From Shewanella waksmanii ATCC BAA-643 (GTDB lineage: Bacteria > Pseudomonadota > Gammaproteobacteria > Enterobacterales > Shewanellaceae), in the NCBI RefSeq assembly GCF_000518805.1, contig NZ_JAEH01000052.1:1-35401 (forward strand): a DNA stretch of 35,401 nt. The letters are read 5' to 3'. The first letter of the stretch is position 1, and each line of letters opens with the position of its first letter. The notes under the pieces were generated by a model that was given only the letters and a program-made list of their open reading frames with translations, was not told the origin of the DNA and did not search any database. A program made the position numbers and the translations under genes. Shown one piece after another: positions 25,652-33,375 of the stretch.

Positions 25652-26308
25652 TTAGTTTTGCTGCTCTGCAATGATATCTCGCAGCACTTGCTGCTTAACT
25701 TTACTGGTAGACACAATATTGATGCGTGCGACCCGCACAGCATAGCCAAAACGTTCCCGACCGACTTTACTGACAATGTCCTGCAAAAAACGTTTATCTA
25801 GTCCCAAACTTTGACTGTAGTGATTAATGGCTTGAGATAGTGACGTATAAGTCACGCCATCAAAAGCAAAACTCACTGAATAATCGTGATTATCGAGTGC
25901 GATACCATTGACGCTCAATGGCCAACCGGGATAGTTAACACGGTTTTTAGCAATCAAATACATCGCCCACGCGCTCTTACCAAATCCACCAAATATCTTA
26001 CAGTCTGGGTCAAATTCGGCTTGGGCGATTTCCGCTTCTGTCCAGTTGACTCCAATGGATAAATGTTTACGGTAGATCCGCATCAACTCATCTTTCACTG
26101 CGACTTGGCAGTCCCAAATAGAAGTCAATGGCTGTTTCTTTGCCAGTTGCATGCACTCTTTGCAAGCCGGAATAATCAGTGATGGATGCGGGGTATGTGT
26201 GCTGGCGCTGTAATATAACTCGTTGGCGCAGGGCTCGGCGCAAAACCAACATTGGTGACGTAACTCAAAGGGGACATCAATGGGTTGAAATTGAAATGAG
26301 GCTGACAA
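25652..26308 (-). CDS. Hypothetical protein with paired cysteines (zinc-ribbon-like N-terminus)
   Basis: 218-residue soluble protein of no family I can name. Cys20-x2-Cys23 (CWFC) and Cys49-x2-Cys52 (CKEC) suggest a four-Cys zinc site; Cys27 is an extra. The middle (DPDCKIFGGFGKSAWAMYLI, then YPGWPLSVNGI) and the C-terminal helical part (FLQDIVSKVGRERFGYAVRV, basic, with ARINIVSTSKVKQQVLRDII) could bind nucleic acid, but this is speculation. The start must be TTG at 26308: there is an in-frame stop 12 nt upstream and no ATG before residue 53. The weak ribosome-binding site (AAGG, 10 nt upstream) and the start codon lie in opposite arms of one hairpin (26300-26329). It lies downstream of the DUF2750 gene in the same orientation, with 48 bp between, so the two may be co-transcribed. 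Confidence 0.72.
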   Translation of the reverse strand: MSASFQFQPIDVPFELRHQCWFCAEPCANELYYSASTHTPHPSLIIPACKECMQLAKKQPLTSIWDCQVAVKDELMRIYRKHLSIGVNWTEAEIAQAEFDPDCKIFGGFGKSAWAMYLIAKNRVNYPGWPLSVNGIALDNHDYSVSFAFDGVTYTSLSQAINHYSQSLGLDKRFLQDIVSKVGRERFGYAVRVARINIVSTSKVKQQVLRDIIAEQQN

Positions 26309-26329
26309 GGTTATGCGACCTTATCAGCC
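26300..26329 (-). promoter_or_regulatory. Hairpin pairing the Shine-Dalgarno site with the TTG start at 26308
   Basis: GGCTGACAAGGT (26300-26311) and ACCTTATCAGCC (26318-26329) form a 12-bp stem (11 Watson-Crick pairs plus a G-U on the minus-strand RNA) with a 6-nt loop. In the minus-strand RNA the 5' arm holds AAGG and the 3' arm holds the UUG start. It could limit translation, or act as a terminator for the DUF2750 gene ending at 26357, though no U-tract follows. Confidence 0.55.
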
Positions 26330-26356
26330 TTAGGCTGTTTCATTGACAATGTGAGC

Positions 26357-26716
26357 TTATTCCGCTTCAACATCTACCAAAGATTTCGCCACAACGATTG
26401 GGTCTAGCTCAAGGCATTCTTCTTCAGCAACCCAATCAGCGCCAATAAGCACACCATCGTCATGTAGATCACCGACCCAATACTCTAGAAACTCTTCTAG
26501 GTTAATGGCTGCTGGCTTATAGTTAGCCCACTCATCACTGCAGTGAACTTGAGCTTGTGCTTCAGTAGACCAAATAGGCATAACATCTGTGTCTTCATAT
26601 TCTGAAGAATCACATACCACCCATCCTTCACCGGTTTCATCTTGAAGACCCCAGACCATTTGGTGCTCTTTTACATTTTCAATAAAGCGTGCAAGCGTTG
26701 GGTGGATATCAGTCAT
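26357..26716 (-). CDS. DUF2750 domain-containing protein
   Basis: 119-residue acidic cytoplasmic protein matching DUF2750 (PF11042): FIENVKEHQMVWGLQDETGE, GWVVCDSSEYEDTDVMPIWS and the strongly acidic tail with INLEEFLEYWVGDLHDDGVL and GADWVAEEECLELDP. Function is unknown. The frame is open to 26770, but ATG 26716 (MTDIHPTLARF) fits the family start and has AAGAGAAA upstream. It shares its orientation with the Cys-pair gene downstream. Confidence 0.9.
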   Translation of the reverse strand: MTDIHPTLARFIENVKEHQMVWGLQDETGEGWVVCDSSEYEDTDVMPIWSTEAQAQVHCSDEWANYKPAAINLEEFLEYWVGDLHDDGVLIGADWVAEEECLELDPIVVAKSLVDVEAE

Positions 26717-26976
26717 GGTATTTCTCTTAAATAGGTTAGTTAACCCGGCTATTATACGGTAAGCCAGCACTTGTCCAAGGGGGCGAGCAAAGAAAAAGTG
26801 TACTAATTGGCCGATTAGATGAATTTTGGTTTAATTCGGTGACTTTTACCCACTTAGCTATAGTATAAATCTTCGCTATCGTTATGATGGCATATATGAT
26901 GAAAGTGGCAACTTGGCTGGGATGGGAGTCAGTTGCTCGTGCCGTCCTATCAATGTATTTGACGTGGAGTATCGTT

Positions 26977-28167
26977 TTGAAGAAATTGTTTCCTATTGCA
27001 TCAGCAATGTTATTTTCCACATTTATTTTGCCTACCGCCCATGCTGACGATTTTGCCCAGTGTGTGACGCAGTTAAAAGTGACCGCCAAAGCCCAAGGCC
27101 TGTCGCAAGATACCATCGATAACACCTTGGCAAATGTTAAGTATGTGAGTCGCGTCATTGAGCTAGATAAAAAGCAGCCAGAGTTCAGCCAAACCTTCGA
27201 CAACTATTTCAGTAAACGGGTGACAGATTGGCGGGTGGAGCAGGGGCGCAAGATGCTCAACCAGCACCGTGAATTACTCAACAGATTGCATAAAGAGTAT
27301 GGTGTACCACCACAATATTTAATGGCATTTTGGGGGCTAGAAACTAATTTCGGTTCTTATAAAGGCAAGATGCCTGTGCTTGACTCGTTAGCCACACTGG
27401 CGTGCGATCCACGCCGTAGCCAATATTTTACTGGCGAGTTAATGCAAGCCCTAAAACTCAAAGAGGCTAACGGTTTTAGCAGCAGCGATATGGTGGGGTC
27501 GTGGGCTGGCGCAATGGGTCATACTCAGTTTATGCCCTCTGCTTATGCCAAATATGCCATCGACGGTGATGGTGATGGCAAAGTAGATTTGTGGAACAGC
27601 ACCGAAGATGCACTGACTTCAGCGGCAAATTTTTTACAACACTTAGGTTGGGTTAGAAATGAGCGTTGGGGACGTGAAGTGAATTTACCCGATGACTTTG
27701 ACTATCAATTGGTGGGGCAGTCTAAAAAACAGCCGTTAACTCATTGGGCTGAAAGTGGCATTAGACAAGCTAATGGCCAGCCGCTCTCAACCCCAGATAT
27801 GCAAGCCAAGCTGTATCTACCTGCCGGTTACACAGGTCCTGCATTTTTAGGCTATGACAATTTTAATGTCATTATGCGTTGGAACCGCTCTGAATTTTAT
27901 GCCATTGCTGTTGGGCACTTGGCTGATAGAATCAATGGTGGTGTGACACTAGTGACTCCACCACCTCAGCAAGATAATTTGCGCCGCGCCCGAGTGAAGC
28001 AGTTACAAGTTAAGCTTAATGAACTTGGCTTTGATGTGGGCAAACCCGATGGCGTGTTAGGGTCTAAATCGCGTGCTGGTTTGCAAGCTTACCAACTCAG
28101 CGCTGGAATGGTACCAGATGGTTTCCCCAGTGAAGCCACATTCAAAGCACTAGGCGTCGCACAGTAA
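26977..28167 (+). CDS. MltB-type lytic murein transglycosylase with peptidoglycan-binding domain
   Basis: 396-residue periplasmic enzyme that cleaves the MurNAc-GlcNAc bond of peptidoglycan to form 1,6-anhydro-MurNAc ends. The signal peptide is MKKLFPIASAMLFSTFILPT followed by AHA-DDF. The SLT_2 domain has the catalytic Glu122 in FWGLETNFGSYKGKMP and the MGHTQFMPSAYAKYAIDGDG block. A PG_binding_1 domain ends the protein (VKQLQVKLNELGFDVGKPDG). The frame is open from 26884, but TTG 26977 is chosen because GGAG lies 7 nt upstream and it gives a normal signal peptide. With the Ala after Ala rather than a lipobox Cys it is soluble, unlike MltB of E. coli. A strong terminator follows. Confidence 0.93.
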   Translation: MKKLFPIASAMLFSTFILPTAHADDFAQCVTQLKVTAKAQGLSQDTIDNTLANVKYVSRVIELDKKQPEFSQTFDNYFSKRVTDWRVEQGRKMLNQHRELLNRLHKEYGVPPQYLMAFWGLETNFGSYKGKMPVLDSLATLACDPRRSQYFTGELMQALKLKEANGFSSSDMVGSWAGAMGHTQFMPSAYAKYAIDGDGDGKVDLWNSTEDALTSAANFLQHLGWVRNERWGREVNLPDDFDYQLVGQSKKQPLTHWAESGIRQANGQPLSTPDMQAKLYLPAGYTGPAFLGYDNFNVIMRWNRSEFYAIAVGHLADRINGGVTLVTPPPQQDNLRRARVKQLQVKLNELGFDVGKPDGVLGSKSRAGLQAYQLSAGMVPDGFPSEATFKALGVAQ

Positions 28168-28185
28168 GTTTATTGAGCGTCTTAC

Positions 28186-28222
28186 AAAAAAAAGATGTAA
28201 TCATTATGATTGCATCTTTTTT
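28186..28222. terminator. Rho-independent terminator after the lytic transglycosylase gene
   Basis: A-run, GATGTAATCA-TTA-TGATTGCATC (one wobble pair), then six Ts. Confidence 0.93.
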
Positions 28223-28269
28223 GTTTATTGGGTAAGTTAACCTCAATTACCGCATGTTGAGGATGTATA

Positions 28270-29154
28270 TTGCCAATGGACGCTATCGATTCACTTAATC
28301 ACGGCCAGAAACAACGACTGGCTTTTATTGATTTTAGTTTGCAGTATTTTGGGCAGGTTAGTCGCCAGGATTTAATCCAGAAATTTGCCACCGGCCTTGC
28401 CGCAGCTACCCGCGACTTTGCTAGCTACCGTCAACTTGCACCGGACAATCTCACTTTAGTTCACCAAACTAAGAGTTACCATCGCGGCCAGCATTTTAAA
28501 GCCATATTTGACCATGATCCCGAAGTGATTTTGCATGGCTTAGCTAAAGGTTTTGGTGATGGCTTATCACAGCCGTTAAGGCCCAGTGAAGTGTGTTTTG
28601 ATGCAGTGCAACTCATTCATCCCAATACCGACATTATTGCTGCGTTGATGCGGGCGATTCAAAGTCAGCAGGCGATAGAAGTGAATTACGTGTCGGTATC
28701 AAGTGGCGAAAAGCGTCGGCAAATTGTTCCTCATGCGCTGGTTAATAATGGTCAACGTTGGCATGTACGGGCATTTGACCGAACCCATCAGACATTTACC
28801 GATTTTGTGGTAACCCGCATTAAACAGATCCAGCACTGTGAACAGTCGACCCGAGCAACCGAAATTGCGGCAAAAGACCAGCATTGGCAAACAATGGTCG
28901 AGCTAAAACTCGTGCCGCACCCAAGCTTAGCTCACGGTGAAGCGATTGCTTTAGATTATCAAATGGAAAATGGTTGTAAGCTGGTACAAACAAGAGCGGC
29001 GTTAGCGGGGTACTTGTTACGTCAATGGAGCGTTGATTGCTCGCCAAAACACCAAATTACCAGCGGTGTGTGCCAATTGGCATTAGCCAACCAAGCGGTA
29101 CTGGCAGACATTGAGCATTTAGCGATTGTCCCTGGGGCTAATCCTAGTCGATAA
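28270..29154 (+). CDS. WYL-domain transcriptional regulator of BrxR/CapW-like layout
   Basis: 294-residue protein. The N-terminal winged helix-turn-helix (LAFIDFSLQYFGQVSRQDLI, then QKFATGLAAATRDFASYRQL) is followed by a short linker (KSYHRGQHFKAIF) and a WYL domain at about 130-195 (IEVNYVSVSSGEKRRQIVPH, then GQRWHVRAFDRTHQTFTDFV with VTRIKQI). A C-terminal WCX-like part completes it. The wHTH-WYL-WCX order and length match regulators such as BrxR and CapW, which control phage-defence loci and respond to nucleic-acid or nucleotide ligands. No defence genes are in this window, so its target is unknown. GAGGA is 6 nt before TTG 28270 and 12 nt before ATG 28276, so TTG is slightly preferred. 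It lies 82 bp before the FKBP gene on the same strand. Confidence 0.82.
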   Translation: MPMDAIDSLNHGQKQRLAFIDFSLQYFGQVSRQDLIQKFATGLAAATRDFASYRQLAPDNLTLVHQTKSYHRGQHFKAIFDHDPEVILHGLAKGFGDGLSQPLRPSEVCFDAVQLIHPNTDIIAALMRAIQSQQAIEVNYVSVSSGEKRRQIVPHALVNNGQRWHVRAFDRTHQTFTDFVVTRIKQIQHCEQSTRATEIAAKDQHWQTMVELKLVPHPSLAHGEAIALDYQMENGCKLVQTRAALAGYLLRQWSVDCSPKHQITSGVCQLALANQAVLADIEHLAIVPGANPSR

Positions 29155-29236
29155 GTGACTTTGGCGTGACCTGTAGGTCGCACTTTGTTAAGCTGCGGCG
29201 CAATTATCTATAAATGGCGTAACAGACGGAGAAATT

Positions 29237-29719
29237 ATGAGCATCCAGGACAATATGGTGGTGCAATTTATCTACACTTTGAAAGATGAGCAGGGCGAAG
29301 TGTTAGAAAGCAATGAAGGGCTTGATCCTATCGCATACCTACATGGTCACGATAATATGATGCCTGTTGTTGAAGATGCACTAACGGGTCGTGAAGTTGA
29401 TGATGAGTTTTCAGTGACTTTAGCGCCAGAAACCACTTACGGTATTCGTAATGAAAACGCCGAACAGCGTGTGCCAGTTAAGCACCTGCAAGGTGAAAAG
29501 AAGTGGAAAGCCGGTATGCGCGCCATTGTTAATACTGAACAAGGTCAACGTCAGGTGACTGTACTCAAAGTCGGTAAGTTTATGGCAACGATTGATATCA
29601 ATCACCCTTTAGCGGGCCGCGAATTGACCTTCGATTTGAAAGTCATTGGCGCACGTCAAGCCACCGATGAAGAGATTGCCCATGGCCATGCACATGGCGT
29701 TGGTGGTCACCAGCACTAA
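29237..29719 (+). CDS. FKBP-type peptidyl-prolyl isomerase, SlyD-like
   Basis: 160-residue cytoplasmic isomerase and probable folding helper. The split FKBP domain is visible (MVVQFIYTLKDEQGEVLESN, YLHGHDNMMPVVEDALTGRE, DEFSVTLAPETTYGIRNENA) with the inserted IF chaperone flap in the middle (residues about 75-120). The family's HPLAGRELTFDLKVIGAR follows. The short His-rich tail HGHAHGVGGHQH may bind Ni or other metals, like the longer tail of E. coli SlyD. A terminator follows at 29740-29771. Confidence 0.93.
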   Translation: MSIQDNMVVQFIYTLKDEQGEVLESNEGLDPIAYLHGHDNMMPVVEDALTGREVDDEFSVTLAPETTYGIRNENAEQRVPVKHLQGEKKWKAGMRAIVNTEQGQRQVTVLKVGKFMATIDINHPLAGRELTFDLKVIGARQATDEEIAHGHAHGVGGHQH

Positions 29720-29739
29720 TTAGGTGTGTGTTAAGACCG

Positions 29740-29771
29740 AAAAGCGCTACGGTAAAGTTAGCGCTTTTTTT
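29740..29771 (+). terminator. Rho-independent terminator after the SlyD-like gene
   Basis: AAAAGCGCTA and TAGCGCTTTT form the stem around a 9-nt loop, ending in a run of Ts. It lies 13 bp before the DUF3389 start, so that gene needs its own promoter or read-through. Confidence 0.9.
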
Positions 29772-29784
29772 ATGGGAGATAATC

Positions 29785-30006
29785 ATGATTGTTGAGTTTT
29801 CGCAGGGCAAAATTATTACCAGTGCGTTTGAGATCCAAATTCGCCTGACTGCGGCGAATACTACGTTATTTGCTATGGCTGAGGATGTTAAAGCGATAGA
29901 TGATGCGCGGCTTTTGTTAGCCGACGCGGGGGCTGTGCGTTGGAGCATTGCATTAGACAACCTTGAGCAACTTAATCAAGTAAAACAAGCACTGGCGATA
30001 GATTAA
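29785..30006 (+). CDS. DUF3389-like small protein
   Basis: 73-residue cytoplasmic protein of unknown function. MIVEFSQGKIITSAFEIQIR at the start and WSIALDNLEQLNQVKQALAI at the end resemble DUF3389, a family of short proteins seen in Shewanella and Vibrio. ATG 29785 is taken because GGGAG lies a few bases upstream; the earlier in-frame ATG at 29728 runs through the terminator. The esterase gene begins about 100 bp downstream. Confidence 0.72.
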   Translation: MIVEFSQGKIITSAFEIQIRLTAANTTLFAMAEDVKAIDDARLLLADAGAVRWSIALDNLEQLNQVKQALAID

Positions 30007-30109
30007 TTGATTTATCCATCTCGGACTGTCGGTGTCGCTATGCGGTTGGGTCGCGCCGCAAACACTGCTATTATCAGCAACCAAATTTAGTTATCTCAAC
30101 GGAGAGAGT

Positions 30110-30781
30110 ATGTCTGGCAGTACATTAGAGCGGATCACAATTGAACCTGAAACCCAAGCTAAGGCTTGTGTGATCTGGTTACATGGATTAGGTGATTCAG
30201 GGGCGGGATTCTCTCCCATCGTTCCGGCGTTAAACATGCCTGCGCAACTTGGTGTGCGCTTTATTTTTCCCCATGCTCCAGAGCAAGCAGTGACCATAAA
30301 TCAAGGCTATGTGATGCGCTCTTGGTATGACATTAAAGGCATGGATATTGGCAATCGCGCCTTTATGCCAGATGTATTGGCATCTGAAAAGCACGTTCGT
30401 GATTTGATTGATGAGCAAATCGCTGCCGGCATAGCCAGTGACAAAATTGTCTTGGCCGGTTTTAGCCAAGGTGGGGTGATGAGCTTATTTACCGGACTGC
30501 GTTATGAACAACCATTAGCTGGTATTCTGGCTATGTCATGCTATTTAGCCACGGGTGAATCGTTGCCAGAAGCTTTAAGCGATAGCAACAAGGCAACCCC
30601 ACTGTTGCAACATCATGGCGAGCAAGATGAAGTGGTCCCGTTTATGGCTGGCAAAATGGCATTTGATGCACTTAAGGCTGCAGGATATGACACCCAGTGG
30701 CAGCAATATGCCATGGGGCATAGTGTGGTGCCTGAGCAAATCCGTGACATCAGCCAATGGTTGATAAAACGTTTGTCTTGA
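30110..30781 (+). CDS. Alpha/beta hydrolase, phospholipase/carboxylesterase family (Abhydrolase_2)
   Basis: 223-residue cytoplasmic esterase of the PF02230 family, which hydrolyses short acyl esters and lysophospholipids. The catalytic triad is visible as Ser119 (GFSQGG), Asp173 (GEQDEVVPF) and His204 (AMGHSVVPEQ). The oxyanion region is IWLHGLGDSGAGF. The frame is open from 30032, but ATG 30110 has GGAGAGAG directly upstream and fits the family start. Length is normal. Confidence 0.93.
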   Translation: MSGSTLERITIEPETQAKACVIWLHGLGDSGAGFSPIVPALNMPAQLGVRFIFPHAPEQAVTINQGYVMRSWYDIKGMDIGNRAFMPDVLASEKHVRDLIDEQIAAGIASDKIVLAGFSQGGVMSLFTGLRYEQPLAGILAMSCYLATGESLPEALSDSNKATPLLQHHGEQDEVVPFMAGKMAFDALKAAGYDTQWQQYAMGHSVVPEQIRDISQWLIKRLS

Positions 30782-30800
30782 TTTAATTTATTGTTATAAA

Positions 30801-30860
30801 ACAAATGCTTGATACAAAGTGTTGCAAAATAAATTGTTTTTATCACTGTCAAGCATTTGT
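30801..30860. repeat. Perfect 12-bp inverted repeat overlapping the Pho-box-like site
   Basis: ACAAATGCTTGA (30801-30812) and TCAAGCATTTGT (30849-30860) are exact reverse complements separated by 36 bp. It begins 20 bp after the esterase stop. It could be a terminator-like stem for that gene or two inverted sites for one regulator. Confidence 0.75.
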
Positions 30861-30863
30861 CAC
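30846..30863 (+). promoter_or_regulatory. Candidate Pho box upstream of the first UshA-like gene
   Basis: CTGTCAA-GCAT-TTGTCAC has the 7-4-7 direct-repeat form of a PhoB site and matches 14 of 18 positions of the CTGTCAT-AAAT-CTGTCAY consensus. It is 270 bp before the start codon. Because it overlaps one arm of a perfect inverted repeat, chance resemblance cannot be excluded. Confidence 0.45.
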
Positions 30864-31132
30864 CTGCCCGTAACATGTAAACTACTGTAAAATAAAGTTA
30901 ATTCGATATTTATTGACCTAAATAGCACTCAGCTTATCTTCCGAGCCTACCCTTCGTTAGCTTGTTTATCTGCTAATTCGAACAACAATGTTCTTAACTT
31001 GTTAATTTTTAGCTGTTTTATTGATTTTCTATGAACGGGCGTGTCTGCTTTTGTCATAAACATTGATTATAGTCAGCGCTCCTTAAGCTCGACCTACCGA
31101 GCAGGAAACACATAATAAAAGGGGTTGATGAG

Positions 31133-32857
31133 ATGCAAAATAAGCTAATAAAAGGCTTAGTGGCGACAGCGGTAATGACAGCACTAGTGGGTTGTAACAG
31201 TAGCGACGATGATAAAAACTACACTGGCTGTCAAAGTGGTGCTGCCGACTGTACCGGTTTTACAGTCATTCACACCAATGACAACCACGGTCGTTTTTGG
31301 GAAAACGGTAACGGTGAGTACGGCATGGCAGCTCGTAAAACGGTTATTGACCAAATTCGTGACGAAGTTGAGCGTGCCGGTGGTGAAACCATTCTATTGT
31401 CTGGCGGTGACATCAACACTGGTGTACCAGAATCAGACATGCAAGACGCCATCCCTGATTTTGTCGGCATGAACTTACTGGGCTACGATGCCATGGCGGT
31501 GGGTAACCATGAGTTTGATAACCCGCTTAGCACTTTGCATATGCAATCTACCTTAGCTAATTTCCCAATGTTGGCTGCCAATATCTATGACAATAACACT
31601 GAAACTCGCTACTTTGAGCCATACCAAGTGTTTGACGTTAACGGCATCAAAATCGCTATTATTGGTTTCACTACGGTAGATACGCCTAAAATTGTTAACC
31701 CAGAAAATGTTGAGTCATTAACCTTTACTGACCCAAAAGAAGAACTACCAAAAGTGTTGGCTGAAATTGAAGCCAATGAAACCGTTGATATGGTCTTTGC
31801 GGTAACGCACATGGGTCACTATGCCGATGGTAACCACGGTACTGAAGCACCAGGCGATGTTATGCTTGCACGTTCAGTAGAAGAAGGGCGCCTACAGGCA
31901 ATTATTGGTGGTCACTCGCAAAACCCAGTTTGTATGGAAGGTAACGACTATGCTGATTTCACTCCAGGTGGAGAATGTAAGCCCGATCAGCAAAATGGTA
32001 CTTACATCATGCAAGCACACGAATGGGGTAAGTATGTCGGCCGTGCTGACTTTGAATACGTTGATGGTGAGCTAACATTAGCCAGCTACAAGTTAATCCC
32101 GATTAACCTCAAAGAAGAAGATGAAAACGGCGACTTGGTATTTATCACAGAAGAAATTGATAAGCACCAAGGTGTGTACGACATGCTTAAGCCTTATCAA
32201 GAACGTGGTCAAGAGCTACTTGATGTGGTGATCTCACACACCGACGGTAAGCTTGAAGGTGATCGTGAAGTGGTGCGCATCGAGCAAACCAACTTAGGTA
32301 ACTTGTTAACCACTGCTTATTCTGAGTATGTAACAGATAACTTTAACGTCACGGCTGATTTTGGTGTAATGAACTCAGGCGGTATTCGTGCATCAATTGA
32401 AACTGGTGACATCTCATACCGCGACGTACTTACCGTGCAGCCATTTGGCAACTTTGTTTCTTATGTCACTATGACAGGTAGCGAAGTACAAGATTACCTT
32501 GCGGCCATTGCAGTGAAAACAGGCGGTGGTTACCCGCAACTTAATCGCGTAGAGATGGATGTGAACTGTGATGCTGGCAGCGTTGAAATTGCCAGTCTTG
32601 GTGGCCGTGCATTTGATGAGCAACAAGACTACACCTTCTCGTTAATTCATTTCAGTGCAGCAGGTGGTGATGATTACCCAGTGATCAACCAGCATCCTAA
32701 CTACATTGACACTCAGTTAAGTGATGCCGCCGTGTTCCGCGAGTATTTTGTTGCGAACCCGAACATTATTGCTAGTGACTATAAGCCTGTTGAAGGCCAA
32801 TTGCGCTTCTTCCTAGGCGGTGCAGAAGTGAAAAGCTGTGCTGGTGATGCAAAATAA
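31133..32857 (+). CDS. ushA: UshA-like 5'-nucleotidase lipoprotein, first tandem copy
   Basis: 574-residue envelope lipoprotein (lipobox LVGC, acylated Cys21) of the bifunctional UDP-sugar hydrolase/5'-nucleotidase family. It would hydrolyse extracytoplasmic nucleotides, AMP and FAD-type compounds to nucleosides and phosphate. The metallophosphatase domain keeps the metal ligands (IHTNDNHGRFW with Asp50/His52, LLSGGDINTG with Asp93, GNHEFDN 125-131, VTHMGHY, IGGHSQNPVC). The UshA-specific CKPDQQNGTYIMQAHEWGKY is present. The C-terminal substrate domain has MNSGGIRASIETGDISYRDV, LTVQPFGN and FSAAGGDDYP; FSAAGG replaces the FNATGG of E. coli UshA. GGGG lies about 8 nt before the ATG. A paralogue follows 518 bp downstream. 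Confidence 0.92.
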   Translation: MQNKLIKGLVATAVMTALVGCNSSDDDKNYTGCQSGAADCTGFTVIHTNDNHGRFWENGNGEYGMAARKTVIDQIRDEVERAGGETILLSGGDINTGVPESDMQDAIPDFVGMNLLGYDAMAVGNHEFDNPLSTLHMQSTLANFPMLAANIYDNNTETRYFEPYQVFDVNGIKIAIIGFTTVDTPKIVNPENVESLTFTDPKEELPKVLAEIEANETVDMVFAVTHMGHYADGNHGTEAPGDVMLARSVEEGRLQAIIGGHSQNPVCMEGNDYADFTPGGECKPDQQNGTYIMQAHEWGKYVGRADFEYVDGELTLASYKLIPINLKEEDENGDLVFITEEIDKHQGVYDMLKPYQERGQELLDVVISHTDGKLEGDREVVRIEQTNLGNLLTTAYSEYVTDNFNVTADFGVMNSGGIRASIETGDISYRDVLTVQPFGNFVSYVTMTGSEVQDYLAAIAVKTGGGYPQLNRVEMDVNCDAGSVEIASLGGRAFDEQQDYTFSLIHFSAAGGDDYPVINQHPNYIDTQLSDAAVFREYFVANPNIIASDYKPVEGQLRFFLGGAEVKSCAGDAK

Positions 32858-32880
32858 ATTGACCTAAAAGTTAATTGATA

Positions 32881-32908
32881 AAAAGGGCAACATAGGTTGC
32901 CCTTTTTT
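32881..32908 (+). terminator. Rho-independent terminator after the first UshA-like gene
   Basis: GGGCAAC-ATAG-GTTGCCC followed by six Ts, preceded by an A-run. Confidence 0.93.
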
Positions 32909-33375
32909 GTTAATGGTTTGCTAATTAAGCGCAAAATGCTTTTTCACCCGATAGGTTGTTACTGCTCATTTGAGCCATTCTTGCTCTCCTGTTTAATAAA
33001 TTTGTCATTTCTTAGCCCTGTAATTCATCAGTTTTTTCTTATTAATCGGCTGGTCGTGTTCGCCTGTGCGGATGAATCTCGTTTGTTTGTGAATAACACA
33101 AATGACTTATAAACCAAGTGGATGGTTTTTGCTGGTATCACTTTAATCATACTTTAGCCTGATGCATGTGTTGATGTCTGTTCTCATTTTGAAACAAAGT
33201 TGGATGTAAACACTTAATAATCAACACATTAATGTCACATTAATTCATAAAAATGACACAAAGGTTGGATATTATTTGCTAAGATGTTGGCCATAAAAAC
33301 AGTGTGTTTGTTTTTGTAGATAATAGAGTGTTACCAATTAAAGATATTTTTATAAAAAATACAGGGGTTGATGTA
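32909..33375. other. Intergenic region between the two UshA-like genes
   Basis: No credible gene; a 71-codon frame at 32897-33112 overlaps the terminator and lacks a ribosome-binding site. The right half is A+T-rich and holds two dyads: ATGTGTTGAT (33166-33175) with ATCAACACAT (33220-33229), and the palindrome at 33228-33244. Confidence 0.6.
33228..33244. promoter_or_regulatory. Palindrome upstream of the second UshA-like gene
   Basis: ATTAATGT-C-ACATTAAT is a perfect 8-bp dyad about 130 bp before the start. It abuts the right arm of a second, wider inverted repeat (10-bp arms, 44-bp spacer). No Pho-box-like repeat is seen here. Confidence 0.45.

Larger units (their letters stand above)
30782..31132. 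other. Intergenic region before the first 5'-nucleotidase gene
   Basis: 351 bp with no gene. It holds the inverted repeat 30801-30860, a Pho-box-like site at 30846-30863, and an otherwise plain A+T-rich leader ending in AAAGGGG before the next gene. Confidence 0.6.

Noticed and set aside
29728..29784. N-terminal extension of the DUF3389-like gene
   Set aside because: It would be translated through the SlyD-like gene's terminator; the internal ATG at 29785 has its own GGGAG.
32897..33112. 71-codon + strand frame after the first UshA-like gene
   Set aside because: It begins inside the terminator, lacks a Shine-Dalgarno sequence and has a low-complexity hydrophobic composition.
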